NCBI GenBank assembly: GCA_028554795.2 | Contig: CM068832.1 | Location: 87,440,011 to 87,504,010, forward strand | DNA from: Sinohyriopsis cumingii | Taxonomy: Eukaryota > Mollusca > Bivalvia > Unionida > Unionidae | Direction of reading: 5' to 3' | Length of the DNA: 64,000 nt | Shown: in pieces, positions 27,859-41,670 of the stretch | How the letters are laid out: the number at the start of each line of letters is the position of its first letter | Position numbering within the stretch: position 1 is the stretch's first letter | Notes under the pieces: generated by a model | Told to the model about the DNA's origin: nothing | Databases searched by the model: none | What the model saw: only the letters and a program-made list of their open reading frames with translations | Made by a program: the position numbers and the translations under genes

Positions 27859-29049
27859 TGTTGTGATTGAATATCGGATTATTGTTATGGCCAATTATCA
27901 GATGCTAGAGTAATTTGGCAATTCATCGTAATTTATTCAGGCGGATAGACAGAGACAGAGTGATGTGGATCTTATTCAGATAAATCTGACCCGTTGACTA
28001 ATCAACCAACAAAACGATATCGATTCCCCCACCAAATAAAAAAAACACAACAAAACAAAGCGAAAAAATAAACTGTAGAAGGTGTATGCCGCAAATCATA
28101 TTTCCCGCATCCCCCCCCCTCGACAGGCTATTGCAACTTTATATCAATGATATAGTGCGATACTATAGAAGATGCCATGAAAAGTATACACAGACTATTT
28201 TGACCACTAAGGTTCCTTTATCTTTTGGTGAACGTTCAAGGCTGTAATCCTGCTCGAGGTTTTTCTTCTCTCTCACTCCATGATATTCATGCGTATGTGT
28301 CACTATAACGAGAGAGAGAGAGAGAGAATATTGAAATATAGTTTCCACATTACACGATGCGGCTTACAGGAAGCAAACAAAACACACGGAACAGAGTAAA
28401 ACTGTGGGTCAGATACAACAACACAAATGTCAATTGCTAATTTACTCGTCCACCTGCAAAATCAGTCGCCTAATGTATTTACATTTACAATAGTAAACTT
28501 CATGATAGAGAGACCTAGAATAAAAATGGATTACTAAACTCTGCAAAGTTAATTAACTTCCTTCTTGATTTGATTCATTGGAAAAGGTACGGATGGATGT
28601 ATCTTTCCAGTATGATTTGGAGTTTTAAACCTTGTCTCTGCTGTATGTTGTATGTATATTCGTATGAAAGCTGAAATTATAAGCCCTTTATCTTAACATT
28701 ATCGTTACAACTGAGATATAATTTTTTTGTCTCAAAGCAGACACCTGCTTTATAAGTTAAACGACGACAGCATCACTGATGATTTTAGTAGTTGTATTAT
28801 GAGACTTCATATCATGCAGACTTTGTCCAATGCATTTAACATTTATACATCTGAAGGAAGTCTTGAAATTGTCTAATTTCAAACAAACATAAAACATTTT
28901 TAATATATTTGCGCTTTCAAATTACTTACATGATTACAGAGGTTAGGGTGTTTATAACAAGATCGTCAAGGTATATTATTTTATTACATGGCTTCCACTA
29001 CACCTGGTTTAGGAACAATCTGAGAAAACACTGTTAATAATTATCGACC

Positions 29050-29232
29050 CCCCCCCCCCAGTAAGTTGCTTAAGAACCATCGCCCCCCGCCCCGCCCCCC
29101 GATACGTTACTGGCAAGCTTTCTCACACATTCGCACTGGCCTAGCTTTGGATTTGACCCCGCATAGACAGAAATGAGATCACAGTGATCGGTAAAGGCGA
29201 GCGCTTTAGACCATTTGACTATCCGAGGAACT
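29050..29232 (-). repeat. tRNA-derived SINE, family B
   Basis: On the minus strand the head reads like a tRNA gene: an A-box-like stretch AGTCAAATGGTCTAAAGCGC and, about 45 bases on, a B-box-like GGGTCAAATCC. The body CTGGCAAGCTTTCTCA is shared with 30095-30275 and 2040-2192. Not a functional tRNA. Confidence 0.6.
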
Positions 29233-29326
29233 TAACGCTGGTAGTAAAGATAAACATAAGACACACTCTCCTCATGATTATACCCTATCGACCTAACAAG
29301 AATCACTTGACCTTAAAAACACACAC

Positions 29327-29358
<32 letters not shown>

Positions 29359-29820
29359 CCAGACATAAATCTTATGCGTCATCTTGCGGTTGTTTAAAAT
29401 AGTTCATCAAGCACGTTACGTTCTCGCTATTTTTTTGTTCCCGCTCCTCTGTCAGTTCTATTATTCATTGAAAATCTGAACACAATACCTAAAGAGTTAT
29501 CTACAGTGTTGCGAAGACCGAAAAGAAGCCTAGCAGCGACGTAAGTATGTAAAATGTGTACCTGTTTCAATATCGTCATCCTTTTCTCTTCTAACCATCC
29601 TTCAGATGTATGCTAGTGAAAGCAACAGTTCAGTTCAACCAGGTGATGGCCGATATTGGACGCCCACAGAAAAATATGATTATGAGGTCGGCCGAAATAA
29701 AAAATGCCAAACTTGGCTTTGTAATCGCATCGTTTCCACCCCGGAATTAACCTTTCACGCGTAAAAGGTTAATTCGCCCATCGCTATCATTATTCATAGC
29801 AATAGCAATAGTAGTAGGGT

Positions 29821-29854
<34 letters not shown>

Positions 29855-30094
29855 TCAACAGCTTTTGTTCAGTGTTCCGTAAAAGCATTATCGTGTCATC
29901 TATATTTTACTAGCTCCACCGCACATTACCTTAAATGGATGTAATAATCAAGACATATTGTATTATTCAGTCTATGATGAGGTTGATTTTCGCCACGCAT
30001 GATTTACGCCGTTTGTCTAGAGTCTGGTCCGAAGTCTAAGCAAGTAATTTGTTTCTACGTTATCTATGTATATTACACAGATCACAAAAATATG

Positions 30095-30275
30095 TTTCTC
30101 GAGGACCCATGTAGCCTAGGAGCGCTCACCGTTATGGATCATTGCCATCTCACCTCTGTCTGAGAGAGTTCTAGTCTCAAGCTTGGCTTACGTGGTTACA
30201 TGAGAAAGCTTGCCAGTAGCTTCTAGTGGGTCGGTGGTTTTCAAGGGTTCTTCCACTACCAGTTATAATGGCATT
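30095..30275 (+). repeat. tRNA-derived SINE, family B
   Basis: Opposite orientation to the 29.1 kb copy. It shows GGAGCGCTCACCGTTATGGATCA..., GTTCTAGTCTCAAGCTTGG and the shared body TGAGAAAGCTTGCCAGTAG ending near GGTTCTTCCACTACC. Confidence 0.6.
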
Positions 30276-31343
30276 TCCAACACATCATGAAGATAGATTC
30301 TATATTTAGTAAGAGTTATATTCGGGTCTTTAAAACCAACAAGTATTTTGTTTCTCATTAATCTTTACGGCAATTTATTTTTGAAAAAAAAGCAAATCAG
30401 AAATTCAATCTAACTTTTCGTCAGAGATACTTTGGAACGATATGCAGGCACGATTTTGCAAAATGAAATTTATGTAATGAAATCTATTTTTAAAGAATGC
30501 GTGTGTATTTCTTTCTTAGATTTCTACGACAGCAATGACAATTCATTCACATAGACACCATCAAATCCACCGCTCACCGGTTTTGTTAAGTGTATATTAT
30601 TATTTTTTTTAAACATAAAAACTCATAGGCGAAGCAATTTCTTTTGGCAAATGATAACTTGTAATTATACTTGAAAATTTTACTCGCATCTTTTGTCCTT
30701 TTCCTAAAATGTTTCATTTTTTTGCTGAATGCAGCGTTATCCGGAAACATTTTTAAAATCATTCTCGAATCATCTTTTATATTTGTTAAATATTTTGTAT
30801 TCAGTTAAATGTAGGCTTTTTTTTAACGTCGCGTATTGTACAAGTACTCATAACATGCATATATGTTTCAATCGTAGCCTAACGAATGTCATGTTTACAT
30901 TTATGTGGTGAATGACGATTTTATATTTAACTTCGTTTAAATGCATATACATGCTTTTGTACAGTTCGGTTGTAATCATAAATCAACGTATTTGCCAAGG
31001 ACACAATTCATTTTCTTCTGGCATTAATTTCTCTGGTACTTATGAATAATCCTTCAAATAGTCTTGTACATGTAACGCAACCTCCAAATCCACTTTTACA
31101 ATGCAACCAGTTTGTTCTGGGTTATCTCTTTGAAAACATGCTAATACAGTCCTATTAAACTTGCATTGTATAGTACTCGTGTGCTACTATGGTCAGTACG
31201 TTAATATTTGTAGTTTAAAAACAACGTTCTAAACTCACATATCACCCCAATATATATATATATACATTTTATGAAAAAAAGTAGTTTTTATCCATCGGAA
31301 AAGAAATTATCCGTAGACTTTTATGAGATGGATTTTTTTCTTA

Positions 31344-32007
31344 AACTCTAAGTCAAGCTGTTTCCAAAACCCAACGGAGAGAGAGAGAGAAAGAGAAAAA
31401 GACGAAGTTCAATCATCTTGAAAGAAGTGTCACTTGATGATGAAGATGTGGCTACATTCTTGGGGAATTGAAGGTACTCGGGATCGAGCTGTAAAGACAA
31501 AAGCCACTTGAGTTCTCTGGCCAACAAAACTGAGGTAGGCCCGTGACTGGGGCTTTATATACCAGTTTCTTAAGACAAAGCCAAATATGGGTATGAGTCT
31601 TAGTTCTTCTGCGTTGGCCAGAATCTCAAAATGAGGCTTCGTAGTCTCTACAGATTATCGTCTGGGTGTATGTACATTATTACGTAGGTACTTCTGCAAG
31701 ATCAGCGCATTTGCCCTCTAGAAAAATCTATGGAAACTGTCTAGTTCATCTATTTACGTAACCTAGCGAATGTACCTTTTTCTGACTTGAGATACAGGGC
31801 AATGTATGCATAAGACGGTTTTTACTTGATCATAAGAGCGCGATCATTGTTAAATAGTACACAATCATAATACCGAAATAAATAGATTCAATTTTAATAT
31901 ATTTTAATAGAAAATTACTTTCAATATAATTTAATCAAACTTACTCTTAATACAATTTAGAGAAAATTTCAATCTTGTTACTTGTACTAAAAAATTCTGT
32001 CCTAATA
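31344..32007 (+). repeat. 0.68-kb direct repeat, copy 1
   Basis: Nearly identical to 34133-34827. Both copies start AACTCTAAGTCAA, pass a GA microsatellite, share TGACTGGGGCTTTATATACC and GATCAGCGCATTTGCCCTCT, and end near TTGTACTAAAAAA.TCTGTCCTAAT. Identity is highest over the last ~460 bp (only a handful of differences). No coding potential was recognised. Confidence 0.9.
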
Positions 32008-32328
32008 ATACCCTCCGGGTCATTTGAGCCGAGTATTCGAGGCTCGAGAGAAAAATATTATATTCATAAATAGAAGGTAGAAGGTGACAGATCCAAAAAT
32101 ACAATAATAAAACATTGTGAGACATTTGTAAGTTCAAAAATACATAAGAAAAACACTGCAAATACTGAGTAAAATACAAAAATTACAATGAGAAAAAGCA
32201 CTGAAAAATACTCAGTAGAATTATACGCAATCTACTTCTTTGACTAGGCTTATGGGATAATTATAACATTAATATTAGCATGCAGTTCTTGTTATCTTTA
32301 TGTTTTTTTTTGTATGTTATTTTACTCT

Positions 32329-32332
<4 letters not shown>

Positions 32333-32391
<59 letters not shown>
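32333..32391. repeat. (AT)n microsatellite
   Basis: Pure TA run. Open frames encoding IYIYIY across it are artefacts of the repeat. Confidence 0.95.
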
Positions 32392-32393
<2 letters not shown>

Positions 32394-33567
32394 ATAATAT
32401 CAGCAGAACATATTTATGGTGACTACGGTTATTTTTTTGATTCAGACAAGTGTGGTGAAAAGAATTCCCGTTCTTATGGATAGTACTAGTGAGCCGATAT
32501 TGAGTGCATCTTCCTATTGCATAAATAATATCAACAAAGAAATACCAGCAACAATGAAATAAAAATGGTTGTGAAGAGAATGTCATAAGAATTTGGTATT
32601 AACCAAGAGTAAGGAAAGTAACAATTTTAGCGTTGTGTTATGTAGTACCTTAAAACCATAAAGTCTATTCACTTGATATCAAACCTTGAACTGCATATGT
32701 ATGAAATAGAAATTGCATCTAACATAAGAGCAAAAGTGAAAATATCATTATAATCGTAACACAGGTTGGTGTAGTCTAGTACAACTTTGAAATGGGCGTG
32801 TATTACCGAAGTTACCTGTGACGTAGCAAAGAGAATGTATCGCCGTTATCGTTTCAAACAAATTTGACTTAGAAGTTGGCCGTATGTAGGCCAATAGCTG
32901 CTCATGTCTTATGAGAGCTATGCAACGCGGAAAACTCGGTTTCGAGTAATTGTTCCGACACTTTGACTGATTTAGCATTTTAGCATACATATATACATAT
33001 ATAATGAACAACACGACAACATTAGAGCCGTTTCTATGGCGATATCGCCGTGACACAATACCATAAGGCATATATTCATACGATTCGTATGAAAACATTA
33101 GAGAGAACCCTCAATAACATTATCGAACCCTATTGGGCTGACACAATAAATATCTGCATCAATATGTTCGAGACGGCTATGCGGAAATTACAATTCTCCC
33201 TAAGATAGGCGAATACGGTAAAATATTGTTAAATGTGTATAGGTAGCGAAACATGTATACGATAGTTTCAGATTTTGGTACTAACAGGTTTGATGTAAAA
33301 GCTTAGTCTGGAATGCAAAAGTCGTAGGTTCATTCACTCTCTGTAGTGGAAACCTTAGCTAGCGCGATGAGTGTTACTGAAGTAGGTATATAGAAAAAGG
33401 TATTGTTATTAAATAAGAAATTAAATACAGCATAAATTAGATCATTTTGTTTGGAAATATTTTGAAATTAACGCACTAACCTTGTAATGTTTGTAATTCA
33501 AGATACAAAATATGGTATAGCAAAAACATACCCGTGTGAGAATTACCACAGTCCAGAAATATTCTTC

Positions 33568-33988
33568 TTATGAAACGAATTGTATATTAAGTGAATAGTA
33601 AACAATACACTTATTGTCTTTAATATAGAAAGAGTTCAAATTGTAAAAGTTCGAGTCACTATCACTGGAAAGGAAACTGTCGTTGCCTCTGTCGTTGACT
33701 TGGGGCCTGGCGGAGATGTCGCTGTTGGACCCATGGAAATCTGTTTTTGGCATGGATATATGTATTTCAGACTGGGTTGTAGGTAGCTCGAATTCGACAT
33801 GTCTGGAATTTCAGGTGTTACTGCAAGAAGAATTCTCACCGGCGATGTATACATTGTATACTTGTAATATGTTCGTTGCCTTTGTAATGTTTCTGGCGCT
33901 GATGTTTCAGAACAGACCCTTCTTGTGTGCGAAAAGTACGAAAATCACAGAAGAGTTGTCAAGTCGTTCCGAAGTTCATGTAGCGTAG
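33568..33988. other. Open, GC-richer island, uncertain coding
   Basis: Several frames are open together. The minus strand has one frame with SARPQVNDRGNDSFLSSDSD and another with TATSPPGPKSTTEATTVS. The plus strand has a frame with a hydrophobic stretch near 33.86-33.9 kb. The Ser/Thr/Pro composition would suit a stalk or tail exon, but no frame is clearly favoured. Confidence 0.25.
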
Positions 33989-34132
33989 CTGGGCGGCGTG
34001 ACGTCTGATGGTCGCAAAGGTTTTGGCACGAGTCTCTCTCGTGAATCATCATTATGGGGAGTGACACCTTTATCCATGTTATCTTCCCTTCGTTATATTC
34101 TCCACCAGCTTTTACGATGAGATTTACTTCGT

Positions 34133-34161
34133 AACTCTAAGTCAATCTGTTTTCAAAACCC

Positions 34162-34208
<47 letters not shown>

Positions 34209-34827
34209 AAGGAAGTTCAATCCTCTTGAAAGAGGTATCACTTGATGATGTTGTGAATACGGCTGCATGTTGGGGAATCTTGGCATGCGAGAGTACTCGG
34301 GATCGAGCTGCAAAGACAAAAGTCTATTTGAGCTTCTGGCCAGCAAAAGCTGAGGTGGGCCCGTGACTGGGGCTTTATATACCAGTTTCTTAAGACAAAG
34401 CCAAATATGGGTATGAGTCTTAGTTCTTCTGCGTTGGCCAGAATCTCAAAATGAGGCTTCGCAGTCTCTACAGATTATCGTCTGGGTGTATGTACATTAT
34501 TACGTAGGTACTTCTGCAAGATCAGCGCATTTGCCCTCTAGAAAAATCTATGGAATCTGTCTAGTTCATCTATTTACGTAACCTAGCGAATGTACCTTTT
34601 TCTGACTTGAGATACAGGGCAATGTATGTATAAGACGGTTCTTACTTGATCATAAGAGCGCGATCATTGTTAAATAGTACACAATCATAATACCGAAATA
34701 AACAGATTCAGTTTCAATATATTTTAATAGAAAATTACTTTCAATATAATTTAATCAAAACTTACTCTTAATACAATTTAGAGAAAATTTCAATCTTGTT
34801 AATTGTACTAAAAAAGTCTGTCCTAAT
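34133..34827 (+). repeat. 0.68-kb direct repeat, copy 2
   Basis: Partner of 31344-32007, with a longer GA run (34164-34204) and more differences in the first 200 bp than in the rest. It could be a dispersed mobile sequence, two repeats flanking a 2.1 kb insert, or a segmental duplication. No LTR-type TG...CA ends were seen. Confidence 0.9.
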
Positions 34828-34885
34828 ATACATATTCTCATATTTCTCAGTACCTAAGGGTTAATCTCCACCGTGATAGCAGGTA

Positions 34886-34887
34886 TA

Positions 34888-34933
<46 letters not shown>
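34886..34933. repeat. (AAT)n trinucleotide repeat
   Basis: About 15 AAT units. Confidence 0.9.
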
Positions 34934-35417
34934 TTATATTTCTTTAAAAAAAAATCACTGTTTGGCTCTAAATCAATCAATCATGCAGTCCACCTTCGAA
35001 TAACGTACTAGTAAAACTATAAAAGCAACTCACATTTGTATGTATATTATGTAAATCGTTAGCTTGTCATACACTTTTTATCAATGGCTGTATATTGCAA
35101 TGAGTTTGAAATCTGCTATTGGCAAGTTTTAAAGAACCGATTTACAAGTTTGGGGTAGACTTCTACTGGATGATAACATCAGGTGGGTTCTGTAGCGACG
35201 CGGGGATGTATTGTGAAATATGTCGTGGGGAGCATTGTAAAGATTCAAGCATTAATATTGCTCTTTATGGCGCGATCATAATATCCATTACGAAACATTT
35301 GTTTTAACATAAAGCATCTTTTATTGGTATGCTAATCTCACTTCGATTCAATATAACGAGTAAATGATTTATATGAGGAAAATATTGCTGAATTATCCCT
35401 GTATTGGTTCAATTTCA

Positions 35418-35470
35418 TACATACATACATACATACATACATGCATACATACATACATACATACATACAT
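35418..35470. repeat. (CATA)n microsatellite
   Basis: Tetranucleotide run just left of a SINE family A copy. The right-hand array has the same arrangement. Confidence 0.9.
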
Positions 35471-35535
35471 TTAATAAGTTTGTAACTATATGAAGACCAT
35501 AAGAGCCACACGTTTCTTGGAATAAAACTGGAGGC

Positions 35536-35546
35536 ATGTGTGTGTG

Positions 35547-35580
<34 letters not shown>

Positions 35581-35874
35581 ATTTATATTTTGAACTTCGC
35601 TTTAACAATTTTTCAGTCATATTGCTACGATATCTGCAGTATAGCATTTTATAGTGATGTCTAGCAGTGGGTATCGCAGCAGACATGTATCATCTTGCCC
35701 ACCAAGTCACATTATTCTTACACCAAGCCAACCACTCCAAACATTAACCTCGTAATGCTGAGCGCCAAGAGAGGTAGGTGCTTATACCACTTTGGTATGA
35801 CTCTGCTAGGGCTCGAACCCACGACTTCCGCATTCGAGGCAGATGATTTAACTAATTAGGCAACCGGAGCGATC
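35536..35874 (-). repeat. tRNA-derived SINE, family A, isolated copy
   Basis: On the minus strand the tRNA-like head starts near 35874 (CGCTCCGGTTGCCTAATTAG) and its B-box-like GGGTTCGAGCC is at 35811-35821. The body CTTGGCGCTCAGCATTACGA is shared with 61343-61650. It ends in a TG/CA microsatellite. Confidence 0.7.
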
Positions 35875-38800
35875 GCCTAAAAGTATAAGTTTTATAATTT
35901 CTACCTTTCTAGCGTATTACGTAACTCCCGCAGAATAGCTCTGGGACATTAAGTTCTGCTTACTGTTTTAATTTAAATCTAGCAAAGTCACATGATCCTT
36001 GTTCATCGCAGTCGCTAAGAAGGATGAGATTTTGTGACATTGTATGTGTTTTATTTTCAATGAAATATTTATAAGTTTAGAAATATTTGAATATTATCTC
36101 TAAACACTTTTACTAAAATATTTTCTCATATAAGGTAGTGTATATGTGCATTCACAATATCGTAGGAAAAACATGATTAGAATGAAAAGAACAGCAACAA
36201 AAGAAGCAAGCAGAGAATAAGACCAAACAACTACCATAAAGAACCAAAAACATCCAAAAAAGAATAAAATGTTGATATGTTAATATTTAAACGAAACGTA
36301 AACGTCACACATATAATAATATTTTTTTCCTTTCCTTTCTGGGAAAAGGGGTGGGCCTTTGTTGATAAACTTTGCAGTATTTATAACATATATTTACAGT
36401 AGAATTAAGGTTACTTAAATGAAAGGAAAATGTTAGCAAGCTTTCAAGACAGTCAGTCAATCAAGTTAATAGGTATGTTTTTCTAGTAAATTGAAGGCTG
36501 TGTCGATTGATGTCTCGTTATGGATGGCTAAATGTGATCTTTGTATTCATGAATATATGTGTATTTGTGTATCGGATAATTCCTTCTCAGTTTAGTAACT
36601 TTACCTTTTGTTCCATTCTTATCTGATTGCTGAAAGTACTCTCTTGCATGTCAGGCATTGAAACAAATAATAAATACGTTCTACTTATTTTATTCCTCCC
36701 GATTTCCTGAAATAATTCCATATACGACAACCAGCATTCAAAGTCTGTATTTCTCTAATAGTCATATACTAATGTGCATAGTCCCGATTACCTAACGATA
36801 TTAGTGACTTTTATAGTTTTATTTTACCGATTTCACCAACTTTCAACCGCATAACAGCTACAAATGTTTAGCTGTTGAAATTCAAGAAAATTGTGCAGTG
36901 CAGTATTGGCACAAGGCATGTAAAGAAATATATGGCATGATATTCGAACTGAAAGTAGTAAGATGACTTTGTATCTTACATAATCAGGTCAATAATATAT
37001 ATTAAGTGGAAACCAATACAAGGGAATTAATGGTAATAGTGGCAAGTGAACACAGAAGTAAACAAGAGCTTGTCCGCTCTGGCGATCTAAACCCACAATC
37101 TTTCAAACGGTATGCATAGTTATGATATGTGCATGTTAAGGACAGTAAATAGGCTTAAATTAGTCATTGTTCATGCTAGGATATTTTCATAATTTAAGGG
37201 CTATTGGTAATGCAGAATAAAATGAAATGTCACTGACACTTACGAATAATCCATTTAGTGGCAAGGAGACGTGGATTTTGAATAAAACATTTAACAATTG
37301 AACATGGACTATTTTTTTCTGTACAAACTGATTGGTTATAATAACCTTGACGGTAGTTCCAAAAGAAAAGAAGGAAATATTTTCCGTAAAACATGTCGTA
37401 CATGAACATTCAATTTTGTTTAAAGTTAATAATATATAACTTGACACTCAGTATGTACTATACGCTTTATTTTACCATGCCATGTCTACCCACCCCTTAA
37501 GCTGATTTGTATAGCCCTTAACCCTTTTACTCTACTTAAACTCAAATGCGAAATTTGAAATTCAGATCATATGATGTACGTTTATTGCATGAGCTTCAAT
37601 TCATTAAGATCACGCGCTTGCGGTTGAACACAATTACAGCGCCCATCAACATCACTATACACCTCCCCTAAAATTAGAATTTTGTATGAGAAGTTATCAG
37701 CATTGGTCAACAAATGTATTTGTAAAAAGATCGTAATTCCCGATTTTCATATGCAAATAATGCATTTCATTGAATGATCACCAAAGTAATACTGTCTATA
37801 TTCCGTCATTGTATTGTTGTTGTCTCACTAATCATTCTTTGAATTACCACTAAATGTAGCATATGCCCTGTGAATGTTACATTTTTTTTTGTTGCAGTCA
37901 AACTACAGTCGGAGTAACTGTGGTATACTTCAAAATCGTGTCTTGTCGTCTTGTCGTTCTACAATTGCTGTAGAATGCTACATCTACTATGCAAAATAGG
38001 TAAAAGGATAAATTTATCTTTGCACTTCAAAAACATTTGACTTCACCTATTTGCTAACAATTTCGAATGTCGAAAATAAATTGCGTTAGGATTATTATCC
38101 CATAAAATAAACTAAGTATCAATCCGTATAGCACTAAATTAAAAGACAACGGATCAACACAATATATCATTACTAACAACGCATCGATAGGGTTCATTCT
38201 TACCATCTGGTTACAGGGCAGTTGCTATCGACGATACAAAAAGTAAACCTTTTCCTCCTTTCAGACAGCCCGCCATTTCTAACGGCTCATACGACGAATC
38301 ACAAATTAATCGCTGTCATTGATGCAAGTAGTAAATAGATATACATACGTTAGTAACCTGACTACTGCAATGAAGAATAACCTGGAGTGTTCGTGCTTTT
38401 GACTTCAATTAGCATTTATGAACACGCTGTAAACTATAGTACAATTACTATCGACAGCATACAAATTAATAGTATTTATCTTCCGTTTTAGCGTATACGA
38501 TATTTTGTACTGTTTCATCAGTTAAATAATAAATTAATCGTTGTCACTAATGTCATGAATATAGAGTTACACATATGGTACTATATTGGGCTGTTCGTGC
38601 TACGAACTTGGATCTACATTTATGTACATGCGGTAGCAAATCAAAGTCACAAATGACGGATAGCTGATTTAGCCACCCGTTGTTCAAACATAACCATATC
38701 ACAGCTATAAACGACTAGATGAATACAGTTATAACTGTCAAAGGTTGAGACGGAAATCTCGTTGATACGCTATAGAAGTTCTAGCTCTTTACAACTGTCA

Positions 38801-40782
38801 CGATACAACATATGCAAATTCATAGACACATTATTCCCAAGTTGACGGTTTCCTTCAAATCCCCTGCGTATATTTAAATTCTATTTTTCTTTCATTCCGT
38901 AATAGATACGTCCTTTATTACATTACTTACTAAGCTAATGAGCAATCAGTGTATTTCTTGTCTGGCAACCCATCAATAGAAAGGGCTAGAAGGATTCTTG
39001 TCTTAAATCCAATGAATCGTCCCATATGAATTTGACTATAAATTACTTCGCAATTTACCTCTACGAGAGTTATTCCCGACTCAGTAAGCTATACTATTTT
39101 CTGTGTCGTTATTGTGAGTCAATGTCAGCAGACAAAATGTGTCTGTGCTTGAAATACACATACAACATTCTACGTAATGTGGTTGCAAAGACAGTAAATG
39201 TTCACTTAGAGTTAATATAGATGAAATATTTGTATGTGAAATGGCTGGTTGCCTCTTCATTGTTTTTACTTAGGTGACAAGGTAGATGAATACTAGAATG
39301 ACAACATTGTTTAAAGAGTTGTCAATGAAACAATAATTTGGTATATGTGTCTTGTTCTAAAGTCTCTGAAAATATATATGATTAAATGAATATCGACAAG
39401 CTTTGTCTACGTTTATCCTTGTTACTAGTGTGTTGGCAAGTAAAACCAAAACTCAGAAGACAAACAAATATGGTGAAAGATTGTAATAGGAGCACCAAAG
39501 CCGGATGGCGTGTGGGACTAAACCTTTGAGCGCATCTCATTTAAGTAAGCCTCACCAACTCGCCACAGCGAAAACTCTAATCTGTCACTGCTAATTCTCA
39601 TGCCCCGCCATATGACTCGTCTCGTAACGCAATCTACTAAATCTAAATTTGTTTGTCACACTCAAGCGGCATATATCACAATTTCTCTGACAATATGTCA
39701 AATTTTATAAAACATTAATCGTCTGTAATGTGGCATAATTGAAAATGGCATGTTCATAAGCAGACAAAAATGTGTACGTTTATAGTAATTTTTAATTGTT
39801 GCATATACTTATTTTATAAAGTTGATACTGTCGAGCATACTGAATATAATCGTAAACAAGCAATCAAAAGAACAAAAGTGGGAAATTGAAAAACAAGTAT
39901 TGATCAAAACCTACAGAAATGTCTTTATCTACTAAAGAATAAAAGAATAATAATAATTAATAGTAGTATTAGTAGTAGTGTCAGTGCTGCTGTTGCTGTT
40001 GCTCTTTTTACATAATTCGTCCTGATTATTCATTACATTTAATATTATCACAAATCCAGCTCATATAAATAAATGGGCTTATATCACTTAAGCTGAAAAA
40101 CTATGGAGAGCGTTCATTGCTGACTTCCCTTTCTAATATTTTTTATTAAATTCTAATTTGCTACGTGGAGTATGGTTTTATAGTCAAATGTCAATTGGCA
40201 AATGTTTAATGCGATAAATATTACTAAAACGTTCGTTGAAGATTTTCAGAATAAATATTGGCTTACTGTCTTAGCCAGAACGAAAGGGATTTAACACTGA
40301 ACAATGAAACATAACAAAATCAAAATGCGTTTCATTTTTTCCCATAATGCGCGAAAGGTGCCTCTAATATTTTTTCCTTGGAAACTTTGTGCGTCTAAGC
40401 TATAACATTCTTTAACCCAAGGCGTCTTGCACAGATACTTCGAAAATGATCAAAGTCATGAAATAACACTTGGATTTAAATGTAGACCGTTTCAAACACT
40501 TAATTAAATACACTAACTGCTTCAGTATCGTCTTAATGTCTTGAGATGAGGCAGTTTACATTGATAAGGGTATTTCGATTTTCCATTAGATGTAAATAGG
40601 TAAGATGACAGGTATATTACTATGTAATTCAAGACACAGCACATATGTTATTCATTGCATATATATACTTACTGCAACCCCATTACCACTAACCTTTGTA
40701 ATTTAACTTAAAATGTGTGTATTATTGTACCACTATAAGAATTGATTTTGCCTCGAACAAATGAGAGGCAGTATAATTTCAC

Positions 40783-40784
<2 letters not shown>

Positions 40785-40861
<77 letters not shown>
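40785..40861. repeat. (AT)n microsatellite
   Basis: Long TA run upstream of the paralogous stalk exon. Confidence 0.95.
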
Positions 40862-40863
<2 letters not shown>

Positions 40864-41077
40864 ATATCGAGTATCCTAGAAGTTTGCATATATAGACATA
40901 TGCGTTTGTATTTAATTAGTAGGAGATAATTCGCATACATTACGTTCTAAAGAACATGTATTCTTGATAATATTTGGTTCTATTCGTAAATTAATTTTAG
41001 GCGATTTTTAAGACATTGCAAAATTTGTTGCAATAACCGTATTGTGAAGCTGTTAATTTCATTTTCTGTAAAAAAAG

Positions 41078-41374
41078 AAGAAAGTACTACAAGATCACCT
41101 CAACATTACTATAGTACAGGGACTACCATGGTTGGCATATTGATAAAGAACTTTACAACAACATCATCAACAACAAAATGTATGACTACAATCAGAGTTA
41201 TAACAAGCACAACTACCAATCTATTCGAAATGACATCACAGAGGAGAAATACGACTAACTGGCCTCCTGGTGAGGTCGATATAGTAAACAAATCTGTATC
41301 CGTACCGTATGTGACAAATATAGAACTAGGCATTGGTGCAACATCCTCCTTCGGCGGGAAATCAAATTTGTCTG
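41078..41374 (+). pseudogene. Paralogous stalk exon, still open
   Basis: 297 bp, acceptor ...AAAAAAAG, donor TCTG|GTACAG, phase 1 at both ends exactly like receptor exon 6. Very Thr/Ser-rich (TTTSSTTKCMTTIRVITST), as in a mucin-like stalk. It could be a live exon of another gene, but its neighbouring exons are broken. Confidence 0.55.
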
Positions 41375-41613
41375 GTACAGTTAAAATATTTTCCTCTTTT
41401 TATCAGAACACATACATTCACTGTAATTTTCGATATTTTCTACTTGTTTGCATCCTCTTGTTACATTTTCAGAACGTTATTACATCTTACAGACATTTAT
41501 CAAACATTTTAATGATCTGATTTGAGTAAATATTGATGATGATACGCACAGTTGCTTCACCTTTTATAAGCATAATCGTAGTATTAACACCCACGCTTCC
41601 ACTTTTGTGCAAG

Positions 41614-41615
<2 letters not shown>

Positions 41616-41668
<53 letters not shown>
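41616..41668. repeat. (AT)n microsatellite
   Basis: Long TA run between the paralogous stalk and transmembrane exons. Confidence 0.95.

Positions 41669-41670
<2 letters not shown>

Larger units (their letters stand above)
27525..33560. other. Host intergenic DNA with repeats
   Basis: No supportable gene. The region holds (GA)n runs (27814-27854, 28311-28327, 29326-29357), C-rich tracts near 29.05-29.1 kb, two SINE family B copies, an AAT run near 29.83 kb, the first copy of the 0.68 kb direct repeat and an (AT)n run at 32333-32391. Confidence 0.6.
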
